Shown piece after piece: positions 1-10,259 of a DNA stretch of 64,000 nt (position 1 is its first letter; the number at the start of each line of letters is the position of its first letter). Position numbers and translations under genes: made by a program. The stretch spans positions 1,673,198,800 to 1,673,262,799 of the forward strand of contig CM066031.1 in the NCBI GenBank assembly GCA_033557465.1, given 5' to 3'. The stretch comes from Ichthyophis bannanicus. Taxonomy: Eukaryota > Chordata > Amphibia > Gymnophiona > Ichthyophiidae. The notes under the pieces are model-generated. The model did not search any database, was not told where the DNA came from, and saw only the letters and a program-made list of their open reading frames with translations.

Positions 1-100
1 CCTTCTAGCCCAAGGTTGCTGTCCTCTAGTGGGATTTGAACCCCTGACCTTCCGGCCTGAAGTACTTTGCCCCAACCACTAGGCTACTCCTCCACTTTTC
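1..100 (-). mobile_element. tRNA-derived SINE, cut by window edge
   Basis: Read on the minus strand this begins with a tRNA-like promoter. The A-box-like GTAGCCTAGTGGTT lies at about 75-88 and the B-box GGTTCAAATCC at about 33-43. The same family recurs in fuller form at 25983-26284, 30115-30415 and 46333-46615. The 3' half lies outside the window. Confidence 0.75.
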
Positions 101-249
101 CATAAGAAAAGAAAGACTACATATCCCTGCATGCAATAGGGTAAACCCAGGACTGGATCAAGCCTGTCGAGAGCATCTGGAGCCAGTTGGCAACCCTACT
201 TCCAGGATATCTACTTTCTTGCAGATTTTGGTAGTATTAGAAAACCCCC

Positions 250-740
250 CAAATCTTTCCCAATAGCCCTTTCACAATGTCACTTAAGAAAATGTTGGAA
301 AAAATTGCATCAAGGACAGATCCCTGCCACACACCACTAGTAACACCTCCCACTGAACCAGTTTCTAACCCAGTTAAGTACTTTACAGTCTATATCAAGG
401 GAGCTCAGCTGCCTATTTGGAAATGTGCTAAAGGCCTTTTCGAAATCCAAGTATGCCACATCTAGCACACTACCTTAATCAAATGCTTTGGTCACCAAGC
501 CAAATAAATGTATCGGATTGATCTAACAAGACTTACCTCTGTTAAAACCATGCTGCCTTGGAGCCCGTAATCCAATGGATTCCAGAAAGGGCACTTTACA
601 ATTATCTGTTTTAGCCATGATTTCAGTAATTTACTCACAACAGGATACAAACTAACCAGCCTATAGCTTCCAGTCTCCCTTCAGCTACAGGTGAGATTGG
701 CAGATCGTTTTACCTATTATAAATTTAGCTGTTGCACAGG
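250..740 (-). pseudogene. LINE reverse transcriptase fragment (CR1-like)
   Basis: The minus-strand translation, through several stops and frameshifts, gives HGFNRGKSC (near 529-560) and then VAYLDFEKAFS (near 430-460). These match the region just before and at RT motif A of CR1-type LINEs, where the D of YLDF is the first catalytic aspartate. A weaker stretch toward 260 resembles the following palm segment. No intact frame remains, so this is an old relic. Assignment to CR1 rather than another jockey-group clade is an inference. Confidence 0.55.
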
Positions 741-839
741 TTATGCTATTTCTTGTGTCAGGAACAGTTATGAGGGGTATAACAGGTACTTTTCTTATTG
801 GGTTTAAATTATTATAATGGGATCTATTTGGCATTCCTC

Positions 840-1230
840 AGGTGATCTTGCATGTACTTCAGATGGTGCAAAATTTGGTAGTCCGCTTATTAACTGGTGC
901 CTGCCCATAACTGCAACATTACGCCTCACCTTAAGGCTCTCCACTGGCTGCCCATGGAGAGTAGGATCAAATTTAAGATCCTCATAATGATGTTTTGAGT
1001 AATTCAAGGTAATGCTCCTTGCTATCTGTAAAGTCTGATTGCTGTTTTATTTGCTTAGGCGGCCTTTGTGATTGGCTGTTAAATTTCTGACAAAGGTCCA
1101 CCGCCATCATGTGTAAAGCTTGGTACCACTTGAGCTAAGGGCTTTTCTGTGTATTGCCCTTTGCTGTGGAACACTGCCTCAGGAACCTAAAGAGGAACTA
1201 GAGTTTTTGAAGTTTAGAAAGGGGTAAAAG
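840..1230 (+). pseudogene. L2-clade LINE 3' ORF2 fragment
   Basis: The plus-strand translation contains LQMVQNLVVRLLTGA followed by HLKALHWLPMESRIKFKIL. This is the characteristic C-terminal stretch of L2 ORF2, where the family form is close to QNxAARLLTG ... LHWLPVxxRIxFK. The copy is truncated and carries stops. The homologous segment is better preserved at 52690-52800, in the long L2 copy. Confidence 0.65.
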
Positions 1231-1239
1231 CTTTGGGGG

Positions 1240-2235
1240 GAGATATTCAAAGGTTCTGTACTGTACACAGTTAGTGCTGCTGGATATTCACGAGTGCCGC
1301 TGCTATGAGGTGTGTAATGGGCATTCCAGGGCTGAGCAAAGGCGGCACCCGTCGCTAACTGGGCAGAAGCGATATTGAGCCGCTGCCCGGTTAGTGACCC
1401 GGGGGTAAAGTTAGGCATGGCAAAGGCTGGCCTAACTTTACCACGGGAGCTAGCTAGGCAGCAGCTCAATATTGCTTCTGCCCGGTTAGCTTCCAGGCTG
1501 TGCGGCGACCCAGATATTCAATGCTGGTGACCGTATATAGCCCTGGCATTGAATATCTGGGGCTAGAGGCCAATTCTATTCTGGCCGTCCAGCCCCTTGT
1601 GCAGCTGGGCAGAATTGGGGCGTGCAGGGTAGCACCTGATTCTGATCCTGCGGGGGTTAGATGTGCCCGTGGGATCAGAATCGTGTCTACTGGCCTGGAT
1701 ATGCAGGCCGGCCCTGTTTCTGAGCAGATGTATGCCCAGCCTCATACCCGGCTAACTTAGCCAGGCTCCTGAATGGAGTCACAGTGCCATGGCTCCATTC
1801 AGGAGCCGCAATCTCCAGCTGCAGAAAACCAACCTCATTCCCCACAGCCTGATCTCTGATCTGGTCTTCCAAGGCCTTGGTTGGGCTATGGGGAACCCTC
1901 TGCGTCCCCTCATCTGCTCCTCCGGGTCCCGCGCAGTGATCCTCCACCATCTAGGGGACTTATTTCACCTTTGAGGTGGACTAAGTTCCCCATCTACATT
2001 GAAGGCTCCAGACGTACAGGACCGACCTTGGAATCGGTCCTGTACGTCTGGTGTCACGGCCTGCCCATGCCCTGCCCTTGCTCCTCCCCCTCCTGCCCCC
2101 ATTTAAGGCTTCCCGTAGAACAGCGCTGTTCGTACGGGGAGCCTTAGCGCCAGGAGAAGCAGGGGGATGAACAGTGTGGATGTACATCCTGCCTGGCTAT
2201 ACATCCCCGCTATCCGTGGCACAGAATGACCACCT
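1240..2235 (+). mobile_element. Palindrome-chain element, copy A
   Basis: A GC-rich block made of consecutive short palindromes rather than one long inverted repeat. Examples are GATTCTGATCC/GGGATCAGAATC (1640-1682), CTCCTGAATGGAG/CTCCATTCAGGAG (1766-1806), CAGACGTACAGGACCGA/TCGGTCCTGTACGTCTG (2010-2052) and GGCTTCCCGTA/TACGGGGAGCC (2106-2145). The order is shared with 16490-17175, and in reverse orientation with 4815-5278. No coding potential is visible. The block 1240-1560, with its own ATTCAATGC palindrome, may be a separate MITE fused to it. Boundaries are approximate. Confidence 0.55.
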
Positions 2236-3350
2236 TAGTGTTCAGCAGTAGTGGTTATGCGCTTTACAAGTGCTAACCACTGCCACCAAATATTGGGTTC
2301 TTTGTTGTTTACTAAAGCATACAGGATGGTTTAAGGAATGACTGTATTAATTTGTCTTTTAAAATGTTACCTGTTTATGTTATTTGTCTGTAATTAGATG
2401 CTATATGCTATTATGTCTTGAGTGGGATTATCTCCAGATAGGTGACTTAAAAGAATTTGTAAATAAATAAAATATAATTGTTTTTTTTTAACATTCTTAA
2501 AGCATAGGAACTGGATCAGACCACAGGTCCATTAAGCCCAGTTTCCTTTTTCCAACATTTGCAAATCCAGGTCACAAGTACTGGCAGGATCCCAAGAAGT
2601 AGATAGTTTCCATGCTACTTACTCCCAAGGATAAGCAGTGTCTTTCCCCAGGTCTGTTTTAATGATGGTTTATGGAATTTTCCTCCAGGAACTTGTCCAA
2701 ACCTTTTTTAAACCCAGCTATACTAACAACTTTTACTTCATAATCCAGCACTGAGTTCCAGAGCCTAACTGCGCTGAATGAAATAATATTTTCTCCTATT
2801 TGTTTTAAATGTACTCTTTTGTAATTTGAGAATATGTTTGTACTTTTTGAAAGAATAAACAGTCAATTTGTGTTTACCTGTTCCACCCCATTCAGGATTT
2901 TATAGATCTCCAAACTGAAGAGCCCTAACCTCTTTAGCTTTACCTCATATACAGTAACAGTCATTCCACCCCCCTTATTATTTTAGTTGTCCTTCACTAT
3001 ATCTTTTCTAATTCTGCTAAATCATTTTTGAGATGTGGCAACTAGAATTGCATACAGTACTCAAGATGCAGTTTCACATGAAGTGATACAGAGGCATTAC
3101 AATATTCTTTGTTTTATTCTCTATTCCTTTCCTAATAATTTTTAACGGTTTGCTTTTTTGATTGCCACCGCGCATCAAACAGAGGACTTCAATGTATTTT
3201 TTCACAATGATGCCTAGATCCTTTTCCTGCCTCATATAGCCATAATCAGAGTAATTCTTCCCTATGTACATTATTTTGCACTTGATAAAAACGTGGAATG
3301 CAAAAGAAAGGACACACCAAATTTTATTAAATAATATCACTCCAGCCAAT

Positions 3351-3393
3351 GGCCCAACACAGGCCGTGTTTCGGAAAAGCCTTCTTCAGGGGT
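3351..3393 (-). ncRNA. Hammerhead-ribozyme-like motif (left arm)
   Basis: Read on the minus strand: stem I side, CTGAAGA core, a short stem II around a T-rich loop, GAAA, a CAC/GTG stem III with a five-base loop, then GTT as the cleavage triplet. It is the mirror of the motif at 3787-3828. Stem I is weaker here because ACACCC replaces ACGCCC. Confidence 0.45.
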
Positions 3394-3786
3394 GTGTAGG
3401 CTAAAAGGATGAAGTATAATACACATAAACAATAAAATAATAAAAAGAAAATCTAATTATTATAACAAAGGTGGACGTTAGGGATAAACATGCTAAAGGA
3501 TGCATTACAAACGTATTTTATTTTTACGATCTTATTGTTTATTATCATTTCATGTTTTTAATGATTGATTTGAAATGTAATTTATTTTCATGTGTGAATT
3601 TTCATAGCTCCCCTTTTTTTAGCCGTATATGTAATTTATCATTTTAATTTGGCATTCTTTTTAATTTATAATGATTTATGTTTTTAATATATTTATCCCT
3701 AACGTCCACTTTTGTTATAATAATTAGATTTTCTTTTTATTATTTTATTGTTTATGTGTATTATACTTCATCCTTTTTGCCTACAC

Positions 3787-3828
3787 GCCCCTGAAGAAGG
3801 CTTTTCCGAAACACGGCCTGTGTTGGGC
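3787..3828 (+). ncRNA. Hammerhead-ribozyme-like motif (right arm)
   Basis: Stem I is GCCC 3787-3790 with GGGC 3825-3828. The core CTGAAGA is 3791-3797. Stem II is a GG/CC pair around a T-rich loop (3798-3807, with an extra A at its foot). GAAA is 3808-3811. Stem III is CAC 3812-3814 with GTG 3820-3822, and the triplet GTT ends at 3824. The conserved CUGANGA...GAAA layout and NUH triplet are present. The short stem II makes activity uncertain. Confidence 0.5.
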
Positions 3829-4814
3829 CATTGGCTGGAGTGATATTATTTAATAAAATTTGGTGTGTCCTTTCTTTTGCATTCCACGTTTTTATAGGGT
3901 GGTTCTTTGCACGTGGATCCGTGCCTGGTGTTGGACCATTATTTTGCACTTGTCCATATTAAATTTAAACTGCCATTTGGATGTCCAGTCTTCTACTCTC
4001 GAAGGTCCTCCTGTAAGTTTTCACAATCCACATGCAGTTTAACAACTTTGAATAATTTGGTGTTATCTTCAAATTTAATAATCACATCCTAGTTCCAGAT
4101 CATTTATAAATATGTCATTAAAAAGCATCAGTTCCAGTACAGATGTCTAAGGTACTCTACTATTCACCTTCCTCCACTGAGAAAACTGGCCATTTTACCC
4201 TACTCGTTCTCAGTCCAGAACATGACATTGCCTCCTATCCATAGATTTTTAATTTCCTCAGGAATCTCTCATAAGGAATATTGTGAAATGCTTTACAAAA
4301 TCCAGACACAGTATAGTATATCAACTGGCTCCCCTTTATCTACATAATTTTTCACACCTTCAAAGATATGCAGCAGATTGGTAAGAAAAGACTTCCCTTG
4401 GTTGAATCCATCTTGTCTTTGTTCCATCAAACGATGTCTAGCTATGTGTTCAGTAATTATATCCTTCATAATAATTTCAACCATTTTGCTTAGCACTCAT
4501 GTTAGGCTTACGGGTCTGTATTTTCCCTGATCACTCCTTGAACCCTTTTTAAAAATTGGCACCATGTTGACCCCCTCCACTCTTCAGGTATTGTAGATGA
4601 TTTCAATGATAGGTTACAAATTACTTTTAGTGTATCTTCAATTTCATTTTTGAGTTTTTAATTTGCTACACCTTAGTTTGTCGATTTGGCCTATTACATT
4701 TTCTAAGGTTACTAAAATGTGTTTCACTTCCTCAGAATTTATTTATTACCATTTCTGCCATGGGTAGTTCCATCACATCCTCCTCAGTATAGAGATAGAC
4801 CAAAGCAAAGAATT

Positions 4815-5278
4815 CATTCCGGCCGCGTCTAACTTCCCCGCTGGTTGTACGGGGAAGTTAGACGGGTGTGGGGAAGGGGCAGCTCGGGGGCGGAGTCTGG
4901 GTGGGCGGGGAATAACTTCCCTGCACTTCTCTTTTTCGGTGGCCCGGGGCATGGATGGGGCAGGGGGGGGGGCCTGAAGGCATTCCCCCCAGCCCGACCC
5001 TGGCCTTAGGAGGCTGGATCGGGGGTTGGGTTGTGGGGAAAGAAGCCCTAAAGTTCAGCGGCTGGCATCGCGGCTCTTCAATGGAGCCGCGATGCCATGG
5101 CAACATGACACCATGGCACCGCAGCTCCATTGAAGAGCCTTCAGGGAGTTAGCCGGGAAGGTCCTGTATGTTCAGGCTGGGCTGAATCACAGTCCTGGAA
5201 TACACATACAGGATTGTTCGCGATTCTGATCCCACGGGGCACATCTAGCCCCGTGGGATCAGAATCGCGATCCCCTCT
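4815..5278 (-). mobile_element. Palindrome-chain element, copy B (reverse)
   Basis: Same family as 1240-2235 and 16490-17175, in opposite orientation. In plus-strand order it shows GTCTAACTTCCCC/GGGGAAGTTAGAC (4828-4863), then CTCTTCAATGGAGC / GCTCCATTGAAGAG (5072-5139). A CCTGTATG...CATACAGG pair and GCGATTCTGATCCCAC/GTGGGATCAGAATCGCG (5220-5270) follow. It sits inside minus-strand LINE sequence, which resumes at about 5290. Confidence 0.55.
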
Positions 5279-5289
5279 TATAGGCTTCT

Positions 5290-5720
5290 TGCTTTGAATG
5301 AACCTTACAAGGTTTGTATGAGTTTTTGCCTCTACCACAACCTTCTTTTAAAATTCTTTTTGCCTTCCTTATCAATGCTCTGCTTCTAACTTGCCAGTAT
5401 TTATGCTATTTCCTGTTTTCTTCATTTTTTGAAAGGTGATCTTTTTGGCTATGACAGCCTCTTTCACCACATCTTTTAACCAGATCATCTGTCATTTAGC
5501 CTTCTTTCTTCCTTTTTTAATAGCTGAAATACATCTGGTCTGGGCTTCCAAGATGGTATTTTCAAACAACGTGCATGCCTGATGTAAACTCTTCTGTAGC
5601 TGTTCTCTTAGACCTCCATGGCTAGTATCGTGATCTTTGCAGTTTTCCGGGTCATGTTGCATCGTAGTAAGTGGAACTGATGTTTTAGCCATCATGCTGT
5701 GGCTTTCTTTAGGATGAAGT
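5290..5720 (-). pseudogene. LINE ORF2 fragment, probably CR1 linker between endonuclease and RT
   Basis: The minus-strand translation includes LREQLQKSLHQACTLFENTI and a basic run, AIKKGRKKAK, followed after a stop by MIWLKDVVKEAV. A basic linker of this kind precedes RT in CR1-type ORF2. It is probably the continuation of the CR1 at 2508-4790, split by the palindrome-chain element. Similarity is weak and clade assignment is tentative. Confidence 0.35.
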
Positions 5721-5759
5721 GATCATGCAGTGGATGTCTGTGCCTCTATATAAAAGAAC

Positions 5760-5990
5760 GCAATCCGGATTGATGGGATTGAATTTAGAAATTTGAATTT
5801 TGGTTGAAAATGTATATTTTGGCAGGAAAGTTCATTGGAGAAAAAGTAGGAAATTTGGAATTTAGGGGGAAATTTCAATGGAGAAAAGGTGGGAAATTTG
5901 AATTTTAGTGTGAAAGTTCATTGGAGGTGAGGCGGGAAAAGTGGAAGGTGGGGAATTTTGAATATTTAGTGGGCAGGTTTATTGTGACAA
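5760..5990. repeat. Degenerate tandem repeat, about 60-bp unit
   Basis: Three to four imperfect units share the words GGGAAATTTGAATTTTAG and AAAGTTCATTGGAG. Examples are 5829-5860, 5875-5910 and 5911-5950. No coding signal is apparent. Confidence 0.5.
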
Positions 5991-7285
5991 TCTCCAATTC
6001 TGGAAGGTGGAAAAAACTGTTGTTTTTCAGCACCAGTCCTTCTAACACTAAACCTTCTGTGAAAGAGAGCTTGCCATGCTTTGTTTATGCTGAGTCCTTT
6101 GTTCCCATTGACCTTTCGTGGGTGTCTTGCTATCTCCGCCTTTGATCCTCCTCGGTGACCAGCATTCTTCTTTGCATTTCCCAATCCAAAAGATAAGACA
6201 AAAAGAGATAAAAATGCCCCAAACAAAAGTAGCCTGGGAGCAGTCAACCTCAGTGTGCCATCTTGGCTCCACCTCTTGAGGCTTCACTATGTATGAACAT
6301 TGAACACACAAGACTCTGCTCCATGATTTTACTTATCAGTGCCTGTATGTCATGCCTCAGAGAATAGCCCTCTGCTTCCTGTTCCAGTCCCTCCTCTCTC
6401 AGGCAGCTATAAGGAAGAGAAGGGGAGAAGTGAGCCAGAAGCAAAGGAAGGAAGCCCCAAAAAGGCTAATAAACTTGTTTACAATCAAACTTTTATTCCT
6501 TTGTTACTGTTTCCTTCTTAATCACATTTTCTCTGCAGTGGGAAATTGTCATTTTCCTCTTCATCTGAGTTTCTGGTTACCAGTCTCTAAATTTTGCCAC
6601 GTGTGTGCAAGCTAGGGAAAGCTGCTTTCATTGCAGTTATGTTTTTGGCAATTGACCTGCAGCACAGGTTTTAAAGCGCTAGAGGGTATTTTTAAAATTT
6701 ATTTATGAAATACCTTTGGCTTCTGCTAGTGTTTCACACATTCCAAAGGTCCTTCCAATTCAGATGTTTCTTCATGGAAGTCAATTGCTTTTTTTGTGAC
6801 CAGTTTTTAAACATTACTTAAATGCTAAGCAACAAAACAGTCCTTTCCTTCACAAATTATTAAAAAAGGGGGCCAGTAAAACTGTACATTAAGGACATAA
6901 AAGAAGATACATTGAAAAATGCAGATTTACAGCATGACACAATGGTATGTTTCCCCTACCTCCATTGCAAACCCTGGCATGTCTTTCTGGAGGATTCGGT
7001 GGGGAGAGAAAAGGAAAGTGTGTCTCAATAGAGTGACAGAAGCAGGATGGGTGAATGTGGGGGAGTATATAATGTCTTTGTGTTTAAACTAATGCTGTAT
7101 ATGAATTCTATCTGTCTGTGAGTGGTATGGTGCACGTGTGTATCTATGGGGAAAGAGTAGGTATGCATCTATGAGAATGTTTGATGGGTATATGTGAGAT
7201 TTTAGGTACAGCTAGGGGTTTGTGTGGCATGGGTTGAGCTGAGGTGGGGTGGGATACTGGCTGGGGAGGAATAGTGTGTTAGTTT
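5991..7285. other. Stretch with no assignable gene
   Basis: I see only short frames, AT-rich stretches and a GTGT-rich segment (7020-7230). No splice-supported exon, terminal repeat or recognisable protein motif was found on either strand. A partial old repeat is possible near 6160-6310, but I could not name it. Confidence 0.4.
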
Positions 7286-7289
7286 GTAT

Positions 7290-7372
7290 CCCCCAATTGT
7301 GTTGTGACCGCTTTGATTGAAGGATAAGGCGGTATACAAAACCTGTCTAAATAAATAAAAATAAATAAGTTT
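7290..7372 (+). repeat. L2/SINE-type 3' tail
   Basis: The segment has GTGACCGCTTTGATTGAAGG then AAGGCGGTATACAAAACCTG, and ends in (AAATAA)n. This is the same tail form seen at the end of the SINEs and L2 LINEs of this window, such as 53430-53481. The 5' portion cannot be recognised. Confidence 0.55.
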
Positions 7373-7689
7373 GTGAGAATGTCTCATAGGGGTGCAGTCT
7401 CTGGGGGAGTTTTGAGGTGCTGGAGAATGTAGGGCTATTTAGGAGATAGGAATATGTGTGGGATATGAAGATATGAGAAGGTATGTTTAGGGATATTTTT
7501 ACTCCTTTTTCATTCTTCTACCCTGCCTCCCCAGTGTTTTTCCCATTTCCCTCCCCTTTTGCATTCACCCTTAAATTTTCACTCTTCCCCCTCCCCTAGA
7601 ACACACTCCTAGTTCTCCCCCTCTCTTTGGATACCTTCTCCCCTCCCTTTCCTTAGGAACTTGACAGGTACTTTGGAACCTGACAGGGT

Positions 7690-8100
7690 CCTGTGATCTG
7701 GTGCTACCACCAGGTGAACTAGGCAGTCATCTAGGGCACTGGCCCTCAGCAGGTGCTCATCGGCATTGCTGCTGCCCCTCTCTGGGGCCTGTGGAGGTGG
7801 CAACAGCATTCACACTGCATTGCGGTGATTACTAACACCCTGGCACTGTGTTGTAGTTTCCGTCCCCCTCCAAAACTGGAAGTGACATTGGGGGGGGGGG
7901 GGGGACAGAAACAACACCTGCACAGGAGGAAACTGCGATGCAGTATCCGAGTGTTAGTAAGCACTGCATCGCGATTTGAGGGCTATTGCCACCACTGATG
8001 GCCCCAGAGAGGGGCGGCAGCAGTGGCATTAGGAGCAGGGGGCCCATGGTGGTGGCAGGATGGAAGGCCTGCTAGGGCACCTCCAATCCTTGTGCCAGCC
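7690..8100. mobile_element. Foldback MITE-like repeat
   Basis: An imperfect inverted repeat. GCATTGCTGCTGCCCCTCTC and TGGGGCC (7763-7790) face GGCCCCAGAGAGGGG and CGGCAGCAGTGGCATT (8000-8031). Inner arms around GCATTGCGGTG and GCATCGCGATTT also pair. A poly-G run lies at 7888-7903. The outer words CTAGGGCACTGG and CTAGGGCACCTCC resemble the degenerate unit at 27730-27960. Confidence 0.45.
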
Positions 8101-8102
8101 CT

Positions 8103-8190
8103 GGATCTTGACTGACCACTGTTGGAAACAGAATACTGGACTTGATGGACCCTTAGTCTGACCCTGTATGGCATATCTTATGTTCTTATG
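8103..8190 (+). repeat. CR1 3' tail fragment
   Basis: CCACTGTTGGAAACAGAATAC, CTTGATGGACCCTTAGTCTG and a terminal TTATGTTCTTATG match the CR1 tail at 14525-14600. Only the last 90 bp or so are present. Confidence 0.75.
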
Positions 8191-8270
8191 TCCTCCTTCA
8201 CAGAGTCACATTCCTTCCTCCCTCCCCCAAGCTTCCTTTTACCTTTTGTGCAAAAATTGGTCCCCTCTGG

Positions 8271-8610
8271 GATCAGCTGTTGGGGAGCATGTGGAGGTAT
8301 TGGGATATTCCATCCCCCCTGGATTGGCTCTGCTGCTGGGGACAACTAGCAGGCATATCTGATGCCATCCTTGCCACTGGAGGAAGGACCCTCAACATTG
8401 GCATAAGAGCCGCTAGTCCCTGCAGTGTGGCAGATCAGCTGTTGGTGAGCATGTGGAGGAATTGGAGCATTCCATCCCCCCTGGATTGGCTCTACTGCAG
8501 GACTCTGCTGCTGTGGACAACTAGCAGGCATACTTGAGGCCAACCATGCTGCCGGAGGAAGGACCCTTGACAACAGTGTAAGAGTCCGTTTGCTTGCACG
8601 CAGCAGTGTG
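8271..8610. repeat. Two-copy direct repeat, 162-bp period
   Basis: GATCAGCTGTTGGGGAGCAT at 8271 recurs as GATCAGCTGTTGGTGAGCAT at 8433. Both are followed by TTCCATCCCCCCTGGATTGG, ACAACTAGCAGGCAT and GGAGGAAGGACCC in the same order. The second unit has a 14-bp insertion (near 8497-8512). No coding function is visible. Confidence 0.7.
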
Positions 8611-8619
8611 TTGTGGCTC

Positions 8620-9376
8620 ACGGGTCATGGTATGAAGGGGTGTGGACAAAGGGACAGGTCACGCCCCTTTGGTGCCCCTTCAGTGCACCTGCAGGTAATC
8701 GCGTGACTTCCTGGATCTCCATCTCTAGTTATGGGGACGCGGAAGAACAAGAGAGATGGTAGAGGGACCATGTCTTCACTTGTGCAAGGCAAAATAACTG
8801 GTCCATTAGATAGACATTTGGTTCCTCTCTCGGCAAGCCTGTCTTCACCCGAGTGAGCTTCATTGAGCTCCAGTGGGAAGTCTCCACCTCCACATACATT
8901 ACTTCCTTTATCATCCACCATGGTGGTTGGTGTTGTGGTTTCCCTTCATGGTGAGGTTTGTGATCAAGTATTAGTTGCCTCAAGGTAGTTCTCCTTGAGA
9001 GGGTTTACCCGAAGGGGACAGTAACTTGAGAGATCTCTGGGGGGCTATTAAGGATATTGATGTCAAGTTGTCCTTAACTGTAGAGTCTTTATGCACTTTT
9101 ACTCAGGAGACTGCTGACAAAATGATTGATGTTGATAATCAGGTATCTGTTCTTGGTAATTCTTTGGCACGCTTGGACACTCAGGTGCAATCCATTAGTG
9201 CTGTAAATACTTTATATATTAAGGATTCTTTGTTGGTTAAAGCATGGTTGGAAGCAGTGGAGAATGTCTCGCGTGCCAAAAATCGTAGGTTTTTGAATTC
9301 TCCGGTTACTCATTTGCTTTCTCTGCAAATACTTCTTAAGAAGTATTTCACGGAGGTTCTTCAGCCCCCATGGTAG
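8620..9376 (+). pseudogene. L1/Tx1-group LINE ORF1 fragment
   Basis: The frame at 9026-9376 gives a heptad-like, coiled-coil segment (about residues 10-75: KDIDVKLSLTVESLCTFTQE onward). VENVSRAKNRRFLNSPVT and LLKKYFTEVL follow. The pattern of a coiled coil, then a short basic ENxxRxxNLRFxxFP-like motif, is typical of ORF1 nucleic-acid-binding proteins of L1 and Tx1 LINEs. The frame stops at 9376 before the RRM-like domain would be complete, and the upstream part lacks an intact start. It is a 5' fragment of a dead copy. Confidence 0.5.
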
Positions 9377-10259
9377 CCACACATTTTTTGGGGAAAAAGA
9401 ACAAACCGGATTCTCTTACACAGAAACTACATGCCAGCAAAACAGCTCATCTCAGTCACCTATACTCAGTGTAGAACATGGCCAGAGCCTATCAGCAAAT
9501 GCAAAATAAGTGACCAGAAATTAGATATAGAAATGTACAGAGAGAAGCTGAACTGGAAACCCCAAGAAGACAGACTCTAGTGCAACACTAAAGAAATAGA
9601 AACAGGACTTCTTTTTTTCCTGCTTCCAGTTCTTCCTACACGTTAGGGTATAAATACACCCACACTCTCCCAGGAATGAACCCCATTAGCCTCAGCCTCT
9701 CACCTGCACAGATGCAGCAGAAAAGTTTAGTAAAATATTTTCAAACCTTTATAGTTCTTGATCTTCTATCTTTATGTCTTCAATTTCTTTCCTGCTTTCC
9801 AGTTTTCATTTTTTTTTAGTTATTCCTCATTTATTTTTCCTCTCCCTCTTTAATTTCTAAGGGGTATGTTTACTAACCATCCTAATGTTACCGGCGCTAG
9901 TTGCAGCGTTAATGTGAGGAATGCCATATAAGGTAGTGGGCATTCCGGCAGCAATGAATCTGTATCGCGCAATAGAGGGCGCCTTGGCTCGTTAACGCGC
10001 GTTAGCCTTGTCCATGCCAGCGCTGTGTTAAAAGCTCTAGAGATGTAGCCCACTGGTTATTACAATGACTGGGGAGGCAGAGGTCATGAGTTTGATCCTG
10101 CAGTGGTGTTATGTAATAAGGCTGTCTGAGGGATTTCCTTTTAATTTAAATCAGTGCTGCCAGCAAAAACACCCTCACAGTGCCGTAACCTAAGGTTCCG
10201 CATAAGGCGCCCCATAGGGCACATTATAAAGTGCCCTGTCCGCCACTGAAATTCAACAG

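Larger units (their letters stand above)
3285..3936. mobile_element. Penelope-like terminal-repeat pair in inverted orientation
   Basis: Arms of about 205 bp (3286-3488 and 3693-3897) are near-perfect reverse complements around a 204-bp AT-rich spacer. A 39-bp tail follows the right arm. The whole unit is flanked by a 16-bp direct repeat, CATTATTTTGCACTTG, at 3269-3284 and 3937-3952. This sequence fits the host CR1 only once, so it is a target duplication. Each arm carries a hammerhead-like motif. Paired terminal repeats with hammerhead motifs and variable, longish duplications are known for Penelope-like elements. No RT or GIY-YIG frame is present, so the family call is an inference. Confidence 0.55.
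2508..4790 (-). pseudogene. CR1 LINE, 3' part of ORF2 and tail
   Basis: The minus-strand translation shows the CR1 order. RT thumb-region text such as QDGFNQGKSFLTNLL lies near 4370-4440 and MYIGKNYSDYGY near 3240-3280. RKGIENKTKNIVMPLY follows near 3085-3150, and a decayed 3' UTR tail ends near 2508. The copy is broken by stops and by a 652-bp insertion at 3285-3936. Removing that insertion restores collinearity with the better CR1 copy at 13133-14605. Confidence 0.7.

Noticed and set aside
1..100. tRNA gene suggested by A- and B-box matches (also at 11862, 19060, 26270, 30125 and 46335)
   Set aside because: Box spacing fits, but sequences continue into SINE bodies with L2-like tails and lack a tRNA cloverleaf.
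7753..8047. Overlapping frames on both strands near the poly-G tract
   Set aside because: They follow from an inverted repeat with low stop density. No motif or splice signal supports them.
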